NCBI GenBank assembly: GCA_016294035.1
Contig: JAEDCT010000024.1
Span: 1 to 37,567 of the forward strand
DNA length: 37,567 bases
DNA from: Treponema sp.
Lineage (GTDB): Bacteria > Spirochaetota > Spirochaetia > Treponematales > Treponemataceae
Direction: 5' to 3'
Below, piece by piece: positions 7,432 through 16,051 of this stretch; position 1 is the stretch's first letter; each line of letters opens with the position of its first letter. A program made the translations under genes and the position numbers. A model generated the notes under the pieces. The model saw nothing but the letters and a program-made list of their open reading frames with translations. It was not told where the DNA came from and ran no database searches.

Positions 7432-8319
7432 AAATACATAACCGGAGAAAAAACACCGTACACGGGATTCGAAATGGAAGTTGTATTCAAGGATGAGCTT
7501 TTCCTCCCTGAAATTACAAAAGATTTCTACACAATGATTTTATTCACATCATGCACGCTTACCGTTGAATCAGACGAAACCGAGTCATTTTCCGATTATG
7601 GTCTTCTTGTACTTGCACCAGATCACGGGATAAGAAAAATCTCAGTCACGTCAAAATCAAAAAACTATTCGGTGCAGACACTGATTTTCTCATCCTTTGG
7701 TCTCAACGTGAACAACAAGAAATTTCCAGATTCCTTTGAATATGAATTTTTCAAGAACTTTGACACAGGATATCGAAAGGTGAGCATTACTCCAAAACTG
7801 CTTGAGACATTCACGTCAAACTTTGCAAACATTGAATCTGAAATGAATATTGTCCAGGGGCATCTATGGCCATGCATCGCCCGATCCTACATTTCAGAAC
7901 TGGTGATTCTGCTTTCAAGAAATATTTTTCTTTCCCAAATACACACTCAGAATGAAGATGCATCTGAAAAAAAAATCAAGGAAATAATCGAGTACTTTCA
8001 GTATTCAATGAAAGACAAAATTACGCTGGATCAGGTTTCAAGAATGTTCGCAACAAACAGAACAACACTCAATTCCATGTTCAACAAAAAATACGGACTA
8101 AGTGCCATTGCCTACCTGAACAAAATGAGAATCGAAAACGCATCAATCATGCTCACAAACACGGCAATGCCAATATGTGACATAGCAGAACGAACCGGAT
8201 TTACCGACGAATCCTATTTTTCAAAGGCCTACAAAAAGATGACGGGAAAAACTCCAAGCGAATACAGACTTTCAATTCCCCATCCTCATGGACTTGTGTG
8301 GCCTGAATTCTCACTTTGA
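7429..8319 (+). CDS. AraC/XylS-family transcriptional regulator
   Basis: 296 residues. The C-terminal 100 residues are a typical double helix-turn-helix: DKITLDQVSRMFATNRTTLNSMFNKK for the first, then NTAMPICDIAERTGFTDESYFSKAYKKMTGKTPSEYR with the family signature. The N-terminal 180 residues look beta-rich, compatible with a cupin-like ligand domain, but no family can be named. It is divergent from the trp operon, so a role there is possible. However, the palindromic trp operators are unlike the direct-repeat sites usual for AraC proteins. It could instead control the lipoprotein gene 120 bp downstream. Codon use is like the neighbours. Confidence 0.88.
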   Translation: MKYITGEKTPYTGFEMEVVFKDELFLPEITKDFYTMILFTSCTLTVESDETESFSDYGLLVLAPDHGIRKISVTSKSKNYSVQTLIFSSFGLNVNNKKFPDSFEYEFFKNFDTGYRKVSITPKLLETFTSNFANIESEMNIVQGHLWPCIARSYISELVILLSRNIFLSQIHTQNEDASEKKIKEIIEYFQYSMKDKITLDQVSRMFATNRTTLNSMFNKKYGLSAIAYLNKMRIENASIMLTNTAMPICDIAERTGFTDESYFSKAYKKMTGKTPSEYRLSIPHPHGLVWPEFSL

Positions 8320-8400
8320 ACCAACGAAAAGCCTTCAAATTTTATTGCAGATATTACAAGTACCATTGCATATTTTCCATTCGAAAACTCACAGCATGGA

Positions 8401-8419
8401 GTTATAGTTTAACCATAAC
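8401..8419. promoter_or_regulatory. Palindrome in front of the beta-propeller lipoprotein gene
   Basis: GTTATAGTTTAACCATAAC: 9-bp arms with one mismatch around a single central base. It overlaps a possible -10 (TATAGT, 8403-8408; weak -35 TTCGAA 17 nt upstream) and lies about 20 bases before the start codon. Position and symmetry suggest an operator; the regulator is unknown. Confidence 0.4.
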
Positions 8420-8439
8420 AAACCAAACCGGAGGAAAAT

Positions 8440-9327
8440 ATGAAAAAAATTACAAGCAGAATTCTGGCACTTGCAGCAGGAACAATCGCATTATCATCAA
8501 TTCTTTGCTCATGCGGAGGAAAATCACTCAAGCTGATTCATTCCACAGGTCCTTCAAATGACAACATGTACGCTGGAGTAATGTTCAGCGAAAAACAAGG
8601 ATACACATTCGGTGAAAAAGGTGTAGTTCTCAGAACTGATGACGGCGGATCAACATGGACAAAAGGCGACCACTACTCCCTCGCTTTTCAGGCAGCCTAT
8701 ATTTTTGACATGAACAATCTTTTTCTGGTTGGCGACGGATGGCTTTTTGCAGAGTCAACTGATGGTGGAAAGACATGCCAGCATTTTCCACGATTCGGTG
8801 GAAGCGGAGTTCTCAAGGGTGTCAACATGAAAGACACACAGACAGGATGGGCCTGGGACAAGAAAGTTCTTGGCGAATACACAAAGGGAGACGAAGACTA
8901 CAAGTATCTCGAAAAGCCAGCAGAATCAAAAAACATCGAATGTGCACTCATGCTTGATGCAGGAAAGGGATTTCTCTATGACGACAAGGGAAACCTGATG
9001 TACACAGAAAACTACGGTCAGACCTGGGTAAAGAACACAACTCTATTCAATGATGAAAATGCTGAATACAAGACATTTGTGGGAGACCTTCATCCGACAA
9101 ACGTTCTTGACCTTACTGATGGTGTAATCCGACTTGCAGCATTTGAAAAGAAAGGCCTTAGAACATTCAGGATCAAGGTTTATGCAAGTACAGACAACGG
9201 CAAGACATTCATTGAAGAATCAGTGACTCCACTTGCAAAAGAACCAAAAAGCATCACATTCAACAGATCAAAGCAGATTTCCGTTTACTACATGGATTCA
9301 ACAATTGATTTGTTCAGCATAGAGTAA
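8440..9327 (+). CDS. Lipoprotein with BNR/Asp-box (Ycf48-like) beta-propeller repeats
   Basis: 295 residues with a type II signal peptide: MKKITSR, hydrophobic stretch, then SSILCSC with the lipid-modified Cys at about residue 25. Asp-box type repeats recur through the chain: RTDDGGSTWTKG, ESTDGGKTCQHF, YTENYGQTWVKN, ASTDNGKTFIEE. These mark blades of a propeller of the Ycf48/sialidase type, which often binds proteins or glycans. No catalytic residues can be assigned. Strong ribosome-binding site GGAGG seven bases before the ATG. It lies downstream of the araC-type gene in the same direction. Function unknown; probably an outer-surface or periplasmic lipoprotein. Confidence 0.8.
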   Translation: MKKITSRILALAAGTIALSSILCSCGGKSLKLIHSTGPSNDNMYAGVMFSEKQGYTFGEKGVVLRTDDGGSTWTKGDHYSLAFQAAYIFDMNNLFLVGDGWLFAESTDGGKTCQHFPRFGGSGVLKGVNMKDTQTGWAWDKKVLGEYTKGDEDYKYLEKPAESKNIECALMLDAGKGFLYDDKGNLMYTENYGQTWVKNTTLFNDENAEYKTFVGDLHPTNVLDLTDGVIRLAAFEKKGLRTFRIKVYASTDNGKTFIEESVTPLAKEPKSITFNRSKQISVYYMDSTIDLFSIE

Positions 9328-9340
9328 TATCTTCATGCTA

Positions 9341-9506
9341 ATGGAAAGGGCTGACCAATAAGTATAGGCAAGCTGAACTTGATTCAGCATCTACGCAATA
9401 TACAGTGCATAGATTCCGAAACACACATTCGTAGCAGGTGCGTGCGAATGTGGCGTAGCGTTCGGAATGACGATACGCAACGATTTTTTTGGTCAGCCCC
9501 TTTCAT
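9341..9506. repeat. 166-bp nested inverted-repeat element between convergent genes
   Basis: Outer arms 9341-9358 and 9489-9506 are about 17/18 complementary (the core CTGACCAA/TTGGTCAG is perfect). Inside are GCTGAA/TTCAGC (9372-9377, 9383-9388), ATTCCGAA/TTCGGAAT (9413-9420, 9461-9468) and CACATTCG/CGAATGTG (9424-9431, 9445-9452). A T-run precedes the right outer arm. The ATTCCGAA...TTCGGAATGAC part resembles dispersed intergenic repeats of many gut bacteria. It could be a MITE-like element, a REP-type repeat or a bidirectional terminator. No clear target-site duplication is visible. Confidence 0.6.
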
Positions 9507-9564
9507 ATTTATAGTGGACGAGTCAAAAGCAGGATGCCATTAGTCCCATCAATATAATCACAGG

Positions 9565-11073
9565 CTAGAGATTTGAATATCCCATCAGGAATGCATCAAT
9601 TTCTCTTGCACATTCACGGCCCTCAGCAATTGCCCAGACAACAAGAGACTGTCCGCGTCTCATGTCACCACAGGCAAAAACTTTTTCCACGCTGGTCTTG
9701 TATTTGCCTTCGTCGGCAGCAACAGTTCCGCGTGGTGTCATTTCCGTGCCAAAGGCCTTTGGAGTGTAATCTTCAGCACCGAGGAATCCTGCTGCAACAA
9801 GAATCAAGTCGGCCTTGAGTTCTTTTTCAGAGCCTTCGATTTCACAGAGCTTTCTCTGGCCGTCAACGTTTCTGAATTCAACCTGAACAGTCTTTACGCC
9901 TGTTACATGACCGTCTTTCTGGTAGATTTCCTTGATTGTTGTTTTGTATACGCGAGGATCTTCTCCCTGTGTTGCAATTACTTCCATCTGGCCGTAGTCT
10001 GTTTTGAGAACCTTTGGCCACTGGGGCCATGGATTGTTTTCTGCACGTTCAACCGGAGGCTTTGGCATCATTTCAAGAGCAACAACATTTGCAGCTCCAA
10101 GACGAACACAAGTTCCTGTACAGTCATTGCCAGTATCACCACCACCAACAATAATTACATTCTTTCCTCGTGGATCCATGTCACCCAAAGCAAATGGCTG
10201 ACTTTTCTTTACAACTTCCTTAGTAACTGCTGTAAGAAAATCAACTGCAGGATAAATGCCAACAGCATCTTCACCAGCCACATTGAGTCTGCGAGCCTTC
10301 TTTGCACCGCAGCAGAGAGCAACGGCATCAAATTCCTTAAGGAGTTCTTCAGCCTTTTTGTCTGCACCAATATTTGCGTTTACAATAAATTCAACGCCTT
10401 CTGCCTTCATGAGGTCAACACGGCGATCGATGATTTTTTTGTCAAGTTTCATGTTCGGAATGCCATACATCAAAAGTCCACCAGCATGGTCTTCGCGTTC
10501 AAAAACAGTAACATTGTGTCCGCGGCGGTTCAACAAATCTGCAACAGCAAGACCTGCAGGACCTGAACCTACAACTGCGATTTTCTTTCCGCTTCTTACC
10601 TTTGGAATCTGTGGCTTCATGTAGCCTGATTCAAAAGCCTTTTCAATAATGTAAAGTTCGTTGTCATGAATTGTTACAGGATCCTTTATATCCTTTCCAT
10701 CGCTGTAATCCTTTTCCATGCTGATGCAGTTACAGGCTTTTTCACAAAGAGCAGGGCATACACGACCTGTGAACTCAGGAAAACTTGAAGTCTTCAAAAG
10801 TCTCCAGGCAGCCATATCGTACTGTCCCTTGTAAAGTGCATCATTCCATTCAGGAATAAAGTTGTGCAGCGGACAACCTGTTACCATACCCCCAAGCTTA
10901 ATTGCACTCTGGCACATGGGTACACCGCAGTTCATGCATCGGCTTGCCTGCTTACGACGCTCTTCATCAGTAAGCAAAACATGCATTTCCTCAAAATTTT
11001 CTATTCTCTTGAGTGGCTCAATCCAGTCATTTTCTATTCTTGTATATTGTATAAATCCGTTTGGTTTTCCCAT
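9565..11073 (-). CDS. gltD: Glutamate synthase small (beta) subunit
   Basis: 502 residues. Supplies electrons from NAD(P)H through FAD and iron-sulfur clusters to the large subunit. The N-terminal cysteine-rich region (CMNCGVPMCQ, GCPLHNFIPEWNDALY, GRVCPALCEKACN) binds 4Fe-4S clusters. The FAD fold is VVGSGPAGLAVADLL followed by FEREDHAGGLLMYGIPNMKLDK, and the pyridine-nucleotide fold is VIIVGGGDTGNDC. I place the start at the ATG at 11073 (MGKPNGFIQYTR), eight bases after GGAG; an extension to 11112 would run into the heptamer repeat. Second gene of gltBD, separated from gltB by the repeat array. Confidence 0.95.
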   Translation of the reverse strand: MGKPNGFIQYTRIENDWIEPLKRIENFEEMHVLLTDEERRKQASRCMNCGVPMCQSAIKLGGMVTGCPLHNFIPEWNDALYKGQYDMAAWRLLKTSSFPEFTGRVCPALCEKACNCISMEKDYSDGKDIKDPVTIHDNELYIIEKAFESGYMKPQIPKVRSGKKIAVVGSGPAGLAVADLLNRRGHNVTVFEREDHAGGLLMYGIPNMKLDKKIIDRRVDLMKAEGVEFIVNANIGADKKAEELLKEFDAVALCCGAKKARRLNVAGEDAVGIYPAVDFLTAVTKEVVKKSQPFALGDMDPRGKNVIIVGGGDTGNDCTGTCVRLGAANVVALEMMPKPPVERAENNPWPQWPKVLKTDYGQMEVIATQGEDPRVYKTTIKEIYQKDGHVTGVKTVQVEFRNVDGQRKLCEIEGSEKELKADLILVAAGFLGAEDYTPKAFGTEMTPRGTVAADEGKYKTSVEKVFACGDMRRGQSLVVWAIAEGRECAREIDAFLMGYSNL

Positions 11074-11085
11074 AATAAAATCTCC

Positions 11086-11221
11086 AATTAATAATTCACA
11101 ATTCCAATTCATAATTCATAATTTATAATTTATAATTTATAATTTATAATTCATAATTCACAATTCATAATTTATAATTTATAATTTATAATTCATAATT
11201 TATAATTCATAATTCTGAATT
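11086..11221. repeat. Heptamer tandem repeat (AATTYAT)n between gltB and gltD
   Basis: About 19 units of 7 bp: AATTTAT (eight), AATTCAT (six), AATTCAC (two), and edge variants AATTAAT and AATTCTG; one unit is 6 bp. It fills most of the 180-bp space between the gltB stop (11254) and the gltD start (11073) and ends next to the gltD ribosome-binding site. Pure A/T stretches of this kind are prone to slipped-strand length change and could alter gltD expression. Nothing in it resembles a CRISPR. Confidence 0.85.
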
Positions 11222-11253
11222 AGTGATTTCTATCTATGAATTGCAAAACATAC

Positions 11254-14200
11254 TCATGCTGTAAATTTCTTGAAAGCATTCAAAACTGCATCATCATGAT
11301 CAACGCCATTTGACTCTTCTTCGGCAATCAACTTAAGCATTTTGGCGTAGTCATTAGGAATGATCTTCTTGAATTTAGAAATGCTTCCATCCCAGTCAGC
11401 AAGGAGATTTTTACCTACAGTACTTCCAGTTTCTGCTACATGCTGCTCAACAAGTGACTTTACAATTTCAATGTCATGGTCTTCAGATAGTTCGGTCATT
11501 GTAACAAGCTCCTTGTTCAAGCGCTGATACAGATCATGATTTTCATCAAGAATAAATGCAACACCACCTGACATACCTGCAGCGAGGTTGCGTCCTGTTG
11601 AACCTAGAATTACAGCAGTTCCACCCGTCATATATTCAAGGCCGTGATCACCACATCCTTCAGCAACAACAGTAGCTCCAGAGTTTCTTACGCAGAATCT
11701 TTCACCGGCAATACCATTGATAAATGCCTTTCCGCTTGTAGCACCAAAACAACAAACGTTTCCTACAATAATATTTTCTTCAGCTTTGTATGCTGCATCC
11801 TTTGGAACAGACACAACAATCTTTCCACCGGACAATCCTTTACCAAGACCGTCATTTGCATCACCTGAAAGACGCATTGTAAGTCCCTTTGGAATGAATG
11901 CACCAAAGCTCTGTCCACCGCCACCAGTTGCATTTACAGTAAAGCTGTCCTCTTCAAGAGAGTTTCCAAATGCTTTCTGAATTTCAGAACCAAGAATAGT
12001 TCCAACAGTTCTGTCTGTAGAAGAAACATTTATATCAAATGACCCCTTCCTAGATTTTGAAACTTTTGCAAATGCTGGAAGAAGAAGTTTTTCATCAACA
12101 GTCTTTGAAAGCTGGAAGTCGTAAACGTCTTTTGGATCAAAATGACATTTTTCCAGTTCTGCATTGTTCATTATGAATTGTGACTTACCAAGTACACGGC
12201 TCATGTCTACAAGGTTTGCTCTTTCGAAAGCACCCTTTTCCTTGATTCCAAGAAGCTCTGAGTGACCGCACATTTCTTCTACGCTGTGGAAACCAAGCTT
12301 TGCCATGATTTCGCGCAGTTCCTGTGCAATGAACTTCATGAAGTTTTCAACATATTCAGGCTTACCGGTAAATCTCTTGCGGAGTTCTGAGTTCTGAGTT
12401 GCAACACCAAATGGACATGTATCAAGATTACATACGCGCATCATTGCACAACCCATTGTAATGAGAGGGGCTGTGGCAAAACCGAATTCTTCTGCACCAA
12501 GGAGACATGCAATTGCAACATCACGTCCGCTCATAAGCTTACCGTCGGTTTCAATTACAACGCGGCTGCGCAGTCCGTTCTGGATAAGTGTCTGATGTGT
12601 TTCTGCAAGACCAAGTTCCCATGGAAGACCTGCGTGATGGATTGAACTCAAGGGAGCAGCACCTGTTCCGCCGTCGTGGCCTGAAATAAGGATAACCTGA
12701 GCACCAGCCTTTGCAACACCGGCCGCGATTGTACCTACACCTGCTTCTGAAACAAGCTTTACGGAAATGCGTGCAGCCCTGTTTGCATTCTTAAGGTCGT
12801 AGATAAGCTGAGCCAAATCTTCAATAGAATAAATATCATGATGTGGTGGTGGCGAAATAAGGCTTACACCTGGAGTTGCATATCGAGTCTTTGCAATCCA
12901 TGGGTAAACTTTCTTTCCAGGAAGATGTCCACCTTCACCAGGCTTTGCTCCCTGTGCCATCTTGATCTGAATTTCCTTTGCGCTCAAAAGATATTCTTCT
13001 GTAACACCAAAGCGGCCGGAAGCAACCTGCTTTATTGCAGAGTTTCTGTCTGTTCCAAGGCGTTCCGGTTTTTCACCACCTTCACCTGAGTTTGATTTTC
13101 CGTGGAGATGGTTCATAGCAAGAGCCATGCATTCGTGGGCCTCCTGTGAAATTGAACCATATGACATGGCACCTGTCTTGAATCTCTTTACGATTTCTTC
13201 AACGCTTTCTACATCATCAAGAGGAATTTCCTTTGCATTTTCAAAGGCAAACTTGAGCATGGCACGGAGAGTATGAGGATGAGCATTGTCATCAACAAGG
13301 GATGTATATTCCTTGAACTTTTCGTAGCTTCCAGTTTTTGTTGCTTCCTGGAGAGCAATGATGATTTCTGGAGAATACAAATGATCTTCACATGTAGGTC
13401 CACGGCGGAACTTGTGAACACCAACTGAATCAAGGTGAGTGTTGACTGTAAGTCCGAGTGGATCAAAAGCCTTGTTGTGGTGGAAGTTTACATCTTCTGC
13501 AATTTCCTTAAGGCCGATACCGCCGACACGGCTAACTGTATTTGTAAAGTAAAGATCGATTACATCCTTTGCAATACCAACTGCTTCAAAAATCTGTGCA
13601 GACTGGTAAGACTGAATTGTGCTGATACCCATCTTTGCTGCAATCTTTACGATGCCGCCGATAATACCCTTGTTGTAGTCGTCGATTGCTGTATGATAAT
13701 CCTTGTCCAGAAGTTTTTGATCAATGAGTTCTGCAATGGCTTCATGTGCAAGGTATGGGTTGATTGCACGGGCACCGTAACCAAGGAGCATTGCACTCTG
13801 ATGAACGTTGCGAACTTCTGCAGACTCAAGGATGATTGAAATTGCAGTTCTCTTCTTTGTTCTGATCAAATACTGCTCAACAGCACTTACTGCAAGAAGT
13901 GAAGGAATTGCAACATGGTTTGCATCAACTCCACGGTCACTCAAAACAATGATATTAGATCCGTTTCTGTATTCACGTTCAATTGAAACAAACACGTTAT
14001 CCAGAGCATCCTTGAGAGGAGTGTTCTTGTAGTAAAGAAGTGAAACAACTGCTGTCTTGAGTCCAGGAACATCCAGAGACTTAATCTTCATCATGTCTGT
14101 TCCAGTAAGAATTGGATTATTGATTTCAAGCACAGTACAGTTCTTTGACTTTGCATCAAGAAGGTTTCCATCGCTGCCTACATAAACTGTTGTATCTGTA

Positions 14201-15789
14201 ACAATCTTTTCACGAAGACTGTCGATTGGAGGATTTGTAACCTGGGCAAAGAGCTGCTTGAAGTAGCTGAACAAAGCAGGATGCTTGTCACTCATTACTG
14301 CGAGAGGAGTATCAACACCCATTGCTCCAGTTGGTTCAACACCATTCTGTGCAAGTGGAAGAATCATTTCATTTACATCTTCATAGTTCCATCCAAAGGC
14401 ACGGTACATGATGTCGCGTTCTTCCTGAGAATACACAGGAATCTTCTTGTTAGGAATCTTCAAGTCTGACAAATGCTTCAAGTTAAGGGAAAGCCATTCA
14501 CCGTATGGATAAAGATTTGTGTATTCCTTCTTTGCATCATAGTCACTGATAAGTTTCTTCTGCTTTGTATCAACAAGAAGAATGCGTCCTGGCATAAGGC
14601 GGCTCTTCTTTACAATCTGGCTTTCAGGAATATCAAGAACACCAACTTCAGAAGAAAGAATGAGTTCGTTGTCTTTTGTAATGTAATAGCGGCTTGGACG
14701 GAGGCCGTTGCGGTCAAGAGTTGCACCGACAACATCACCATCACTGAAAAGGATTGCTGCAGGTCCATCCCAAGGTTCCATCATGGTTGCCCAGTAGTGG
14801 TAGAAATCCTTCTTGCGTAAATCCATAGTGTCATCATGTTTCCATGGTTCAGGAATACAGATCATGACTGCAAGTGGAAGCGGCATTCCGTTCATTACGA
14901 GGAATTCCAAAGTATTGTCCAGCATTGCAGAGTCAGAACCAGTTGTATCTACGGCCGGAAGAATCTCACGGATTTCCTTTTCATCAAAAACTGGAGAAGA
15001 CATTGTCTCTTCACGAGCAAGCATTCTGTCTGCATTACCGCGGATTGTATTTATTTCACCGTTATGTGCAATGAATCTGTTTGGATGAGCACGCTTCCAT
15101 GACGGCTGAGTATTTGTAGAGAAGCGTGAGTGAACGAGAGCAAGTGAAGAAACATACTCAGATGACTGAAGATCAGTGTAGAAAGTTCTGAGCTGCTTTA
15201 CAAGGAACATTCCCTTATAAACAATTGTACGGCTGCTCATAGAACAAACGTATGTATCAAATGATGTATGCTCAAATTCACGTCTAACAACATAAAGCTT
15301 TCTGTCAAAGGCAATTCCCTTTTCTACATCAGAAGGTCGTTCAATAAAACACTGGAAAATTGATGGCATGCAATCTCTTGCAGTTTTTCCAAGAACATTT
15401 TCATTAATTGGAACTTCACGCCATCCAAGAAATTTAAGTCCTTCCTTTTCACACAAAGTTTCAAGCATTTTCTTAGCCTGACTTCTGATGAACTTGTCCT
15501 GCGGGAAGAAAAACATTCCGACACCATAGTCTCGCTCATCACCAAGTTCGATACCGATTTTTGCGGCTTCCTTTTTGAAAAAGCCATGAGCAATCTGAAC
15601 AAGAATACCTACACCGTCACCAGTTTCTCCGGTTGCATCTTTACCTGCACGGTGCTCCAACTTTTCAACAATGCTCAGTGCATTATCCACAATCTTGTGA
15701 GTCTGCTTTCCATCAATATTTACAACAGCACCAATACCACAGGCATCATGCTCAAATGACGGATCGTAAAGTGTTTTTCCAAGTTCCAT
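11254..15789 (-). CDS. gltB: Glutamate synthase large (alpha) subunit
   Basis: 1511 residues, full length. Makes two glutamates from glutamine and 2-oxoglutarate. The N-terminal class II amidotransferase begins after a short propeptide: HDACGIG places the catalytic Cys at residue 17. The central and FMN-binding synthase domains follow (EAGVGTIAAGVAKAGAQVILISGHDGGTGAAP region), with the 3Fe-4S motif CNLDTCPFGVATQ. The C-terminal GXGXG beta-helix carries repeated glycine motifs (DANDGLGKGLSGGK, GAFIPKG). Ribosome-binding site AGGGG six bases before the ATG. Expression probably passes through an upstream terminator hairpin. GltB uses ammonia channelled from its own glutaminase; it forms the enzyme with GltD. 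Confidence 0.97.
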   Translation of the reverse strand: MELGKTLYDPSFEHDACGIGAVVNIDGKQTHKIVDNALSIVEKLEHRAGKDATGETGDGVGILVQIAHGFFKKEAAKIGIELGDERDYGVGMFFFPQDKFIRSQAKKMLETLCEKEGLKFLGWREVPINENVLGKTARDCMPSIFQCFIERPSDVEKGIAFDRKLYVVRREFEHTSFDTYVCSMSSRTIVYKGMFLVKQLRTFYTDLQSSEYVSSLALVHSRFSTNTQPSWKRAHPNRFIAHNGEINTIRGNADRMLAREETMSSPVFDEKEIREILPAVDTTGSDSAMLDNTLEFLVMNGMPLPLAVMICIPEPWKHDDTMDLRKKDFYHYWATMMEPWDGPAAILFSDGDVVGATLDRNGLRPSRYYITKDNELILSSEVGVLDIPESQIVKKSRLMPGRILLVDTKQKKLISDYDAKKEYTNLYPYGEWLSLNLKHLSDLKIPNKKIPVYSQEERDIMYRAFGWNYEDVNEMILPLAQNGVEPTGAMGVDTPLAVMSDKHPALFSYFKQLFAQVTNPPIDSLREKIVTDTTVYVGSDGNLLDAKSKNCTVLEINNPILTGTDMMKIKSLDVPGLKTAVVSLLYYKNTPLKDALDNVFVSIEREYRNGSNIIVLSDRGVDANHVAIPSLLAVSAVEQYLIRTKKRTAISIILESAEVRNVHQSAMLLGYGARAINPYLAHEAIAELIDQKLLDKDYHTAIDDYNKGIIGGIVKIAAKMGISTIQSYQSAQIFEAVGIAKDVIDLYFTNTVSRVGGIGLKEIAEDVNFHHNKAFDPLGLTVNTHLDSVGVHKFRRGPTCEDHLYSPEIIIALQEATKTGSYEKFKEYTSLVDDNAHPHTLRAMLKFAFENAKEIPLDDVESVEEIVKRFKTGAMSYGSISQEAHECMALAMNHLHGKSNSGEGGEKPERLGTDRNSAIKQVASGRFGVTEEYLLSAKEIQIKMAQGAKPGEGGHLPGKKVYPWIAKTRYATPGVSLISPPPHHDIYSIEDLAQLIYDLKNANRAARISVKLVSEAGVGTIAAGVAKAGAQVILISGHDGGTGAAPLSSIHHAGLPWELGLAETHQTLIQNGLRSRVVIETDGKLMSGRDVAIACLLGAEEFGFATAPLITMGCAMMRVCNLDTCPFGVATQNSELRKRFTGKPEYVENFMKFIAQELREIMAKLGFHSVEEMCGHSELLGIKEKGAFERANLVDMSRVLGKSQFIMNNAELEKCHFDPKDVYDFQLSKTVDEKLLLPAFAKVSKSRKGSFDINVSSTDRTVGTILGSEIQKAFGNSLEEDSFTVNATGGGGQSFGAFIPKGLTMRLSGDANDGLGKGLSGGKIVVSVPKDAAYKAEENIIVGNVCCFGATSGKAFINGIAGERFCVRNSGATVVAEGCGDHGLEYMTGGTAVILGSTGRNLAAGMSGGVAFILDENHDLYQRLNKELVTMTELSEDHDIEIVKSLVEQHVAETGSTVGKNLLADWDGSISKFKKIIPNDYAKMLKLIAEEESNGVDHDDAVLNAFKKFTA

Positions 15790-15839
15790 TTCTAACCCCT
15801 TTTTCCATTATGCTGCAATTACAGGCATAAGGCTTAAAC

Positions 15840-15906
15840 AAAAAAAGACGCCTGGCCTAAAAAAACGTATATTTAAAATACACGATTCCTTAGACCAAGC
15901 GTCTTT
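15840..15906 (-). terminator. Intrinsic terminator in the gltB leader (candidate attenuator)
   Basis: Minus-strand RNA: arms 15903-15890 and 15860-15847 form a 14-bp stem (two G-U pairs), extended by A-U pairs, followed by seven U (15846-15840). An inner hairpin (15884-15878 with 15872-15866) is stacked in the loop. It lies 51 nt upstream of the gltB start with no minus-strand gene before it, so it can only act on the gltB leader or end a small RNA. A competing pairing exists between 15916-15907 and the 5' arm of the terminator (CAAGC with GCTTG plus CCT with AGG). Confidence 0.65.
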
Positions 15907-15918
15907 GCTTGTTAGGAC

Positions 15919-15947
15919 AATTTACATTTTTATGGCAATAAATTCAA
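15919..15947 (-). promoter_or_regulatory. Possible gltB promoter
   Basis: Minus strand TTGAAT (15947-15942), 17-nt spacer, TAAATT (15924-15919). Each box matches the consensus at four of six positions. Placed so that transcription would start just before the leader terminator. An upstream start is equally possible. Confidence 0.3.
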
Positions 15948-15974
15948 GTACATGAAAAGAATTTCTTTGGTAAA

Positions 15975-15988
15975 CATTTGCGCAAATG
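15975..15988. promoter_or_regulatory. Perfect palindrome CATTTGCGCAAATG
   Basis: A 14-bp perfect dyad in the divergent region between gltB and the AEC permease. Symmetry and position suggest a binding site for a dimeric regulator, for example of nitrogen metabolism. The regulator cannot be named. Confidence 0.4.
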
Positions 15989-16035
15989 ATATGTCATATT
16001 CATTAAATTTTGTGGATAATTTGAAAGCCAGAAGA

Positions 16036-16051
16036 TATAATTCAATTCATG
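16036..16051 (+). promoter_or_regulatory. -10 box directly before the AEC permease start
   Basis: A perfect TATAAT at 16036-16041 is followed by seven bases and the ATG at 16049. No good -35 is seen at normal spacing, and no Shine-Dalgarno sequence precedes the ATG, so the mRNA may be leaderless. Confidence 0.4.

Noticed and set aside
9341..9506. Intact insertion sequence
   Set aside because: Only 166 bp, with no open frame for a transposase and no clear target duplication.
9907..10566. 219-codon open frame opposite gltD
   Set aside because: Antisense shadow rich in Cys, Asn and Phe, with no family features.
11086..11221. Possible CRISPR array
   Set aside because: Units are 7 bp and directly adjacent, with no spacers and no cas genes.
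11222..11239. ATTTCTATCTATGAATTG as another trp operator
   Set aside because: It shares 11 bases with O2, but the right half-site is missing and it lies downstream of gltB without a promoter.
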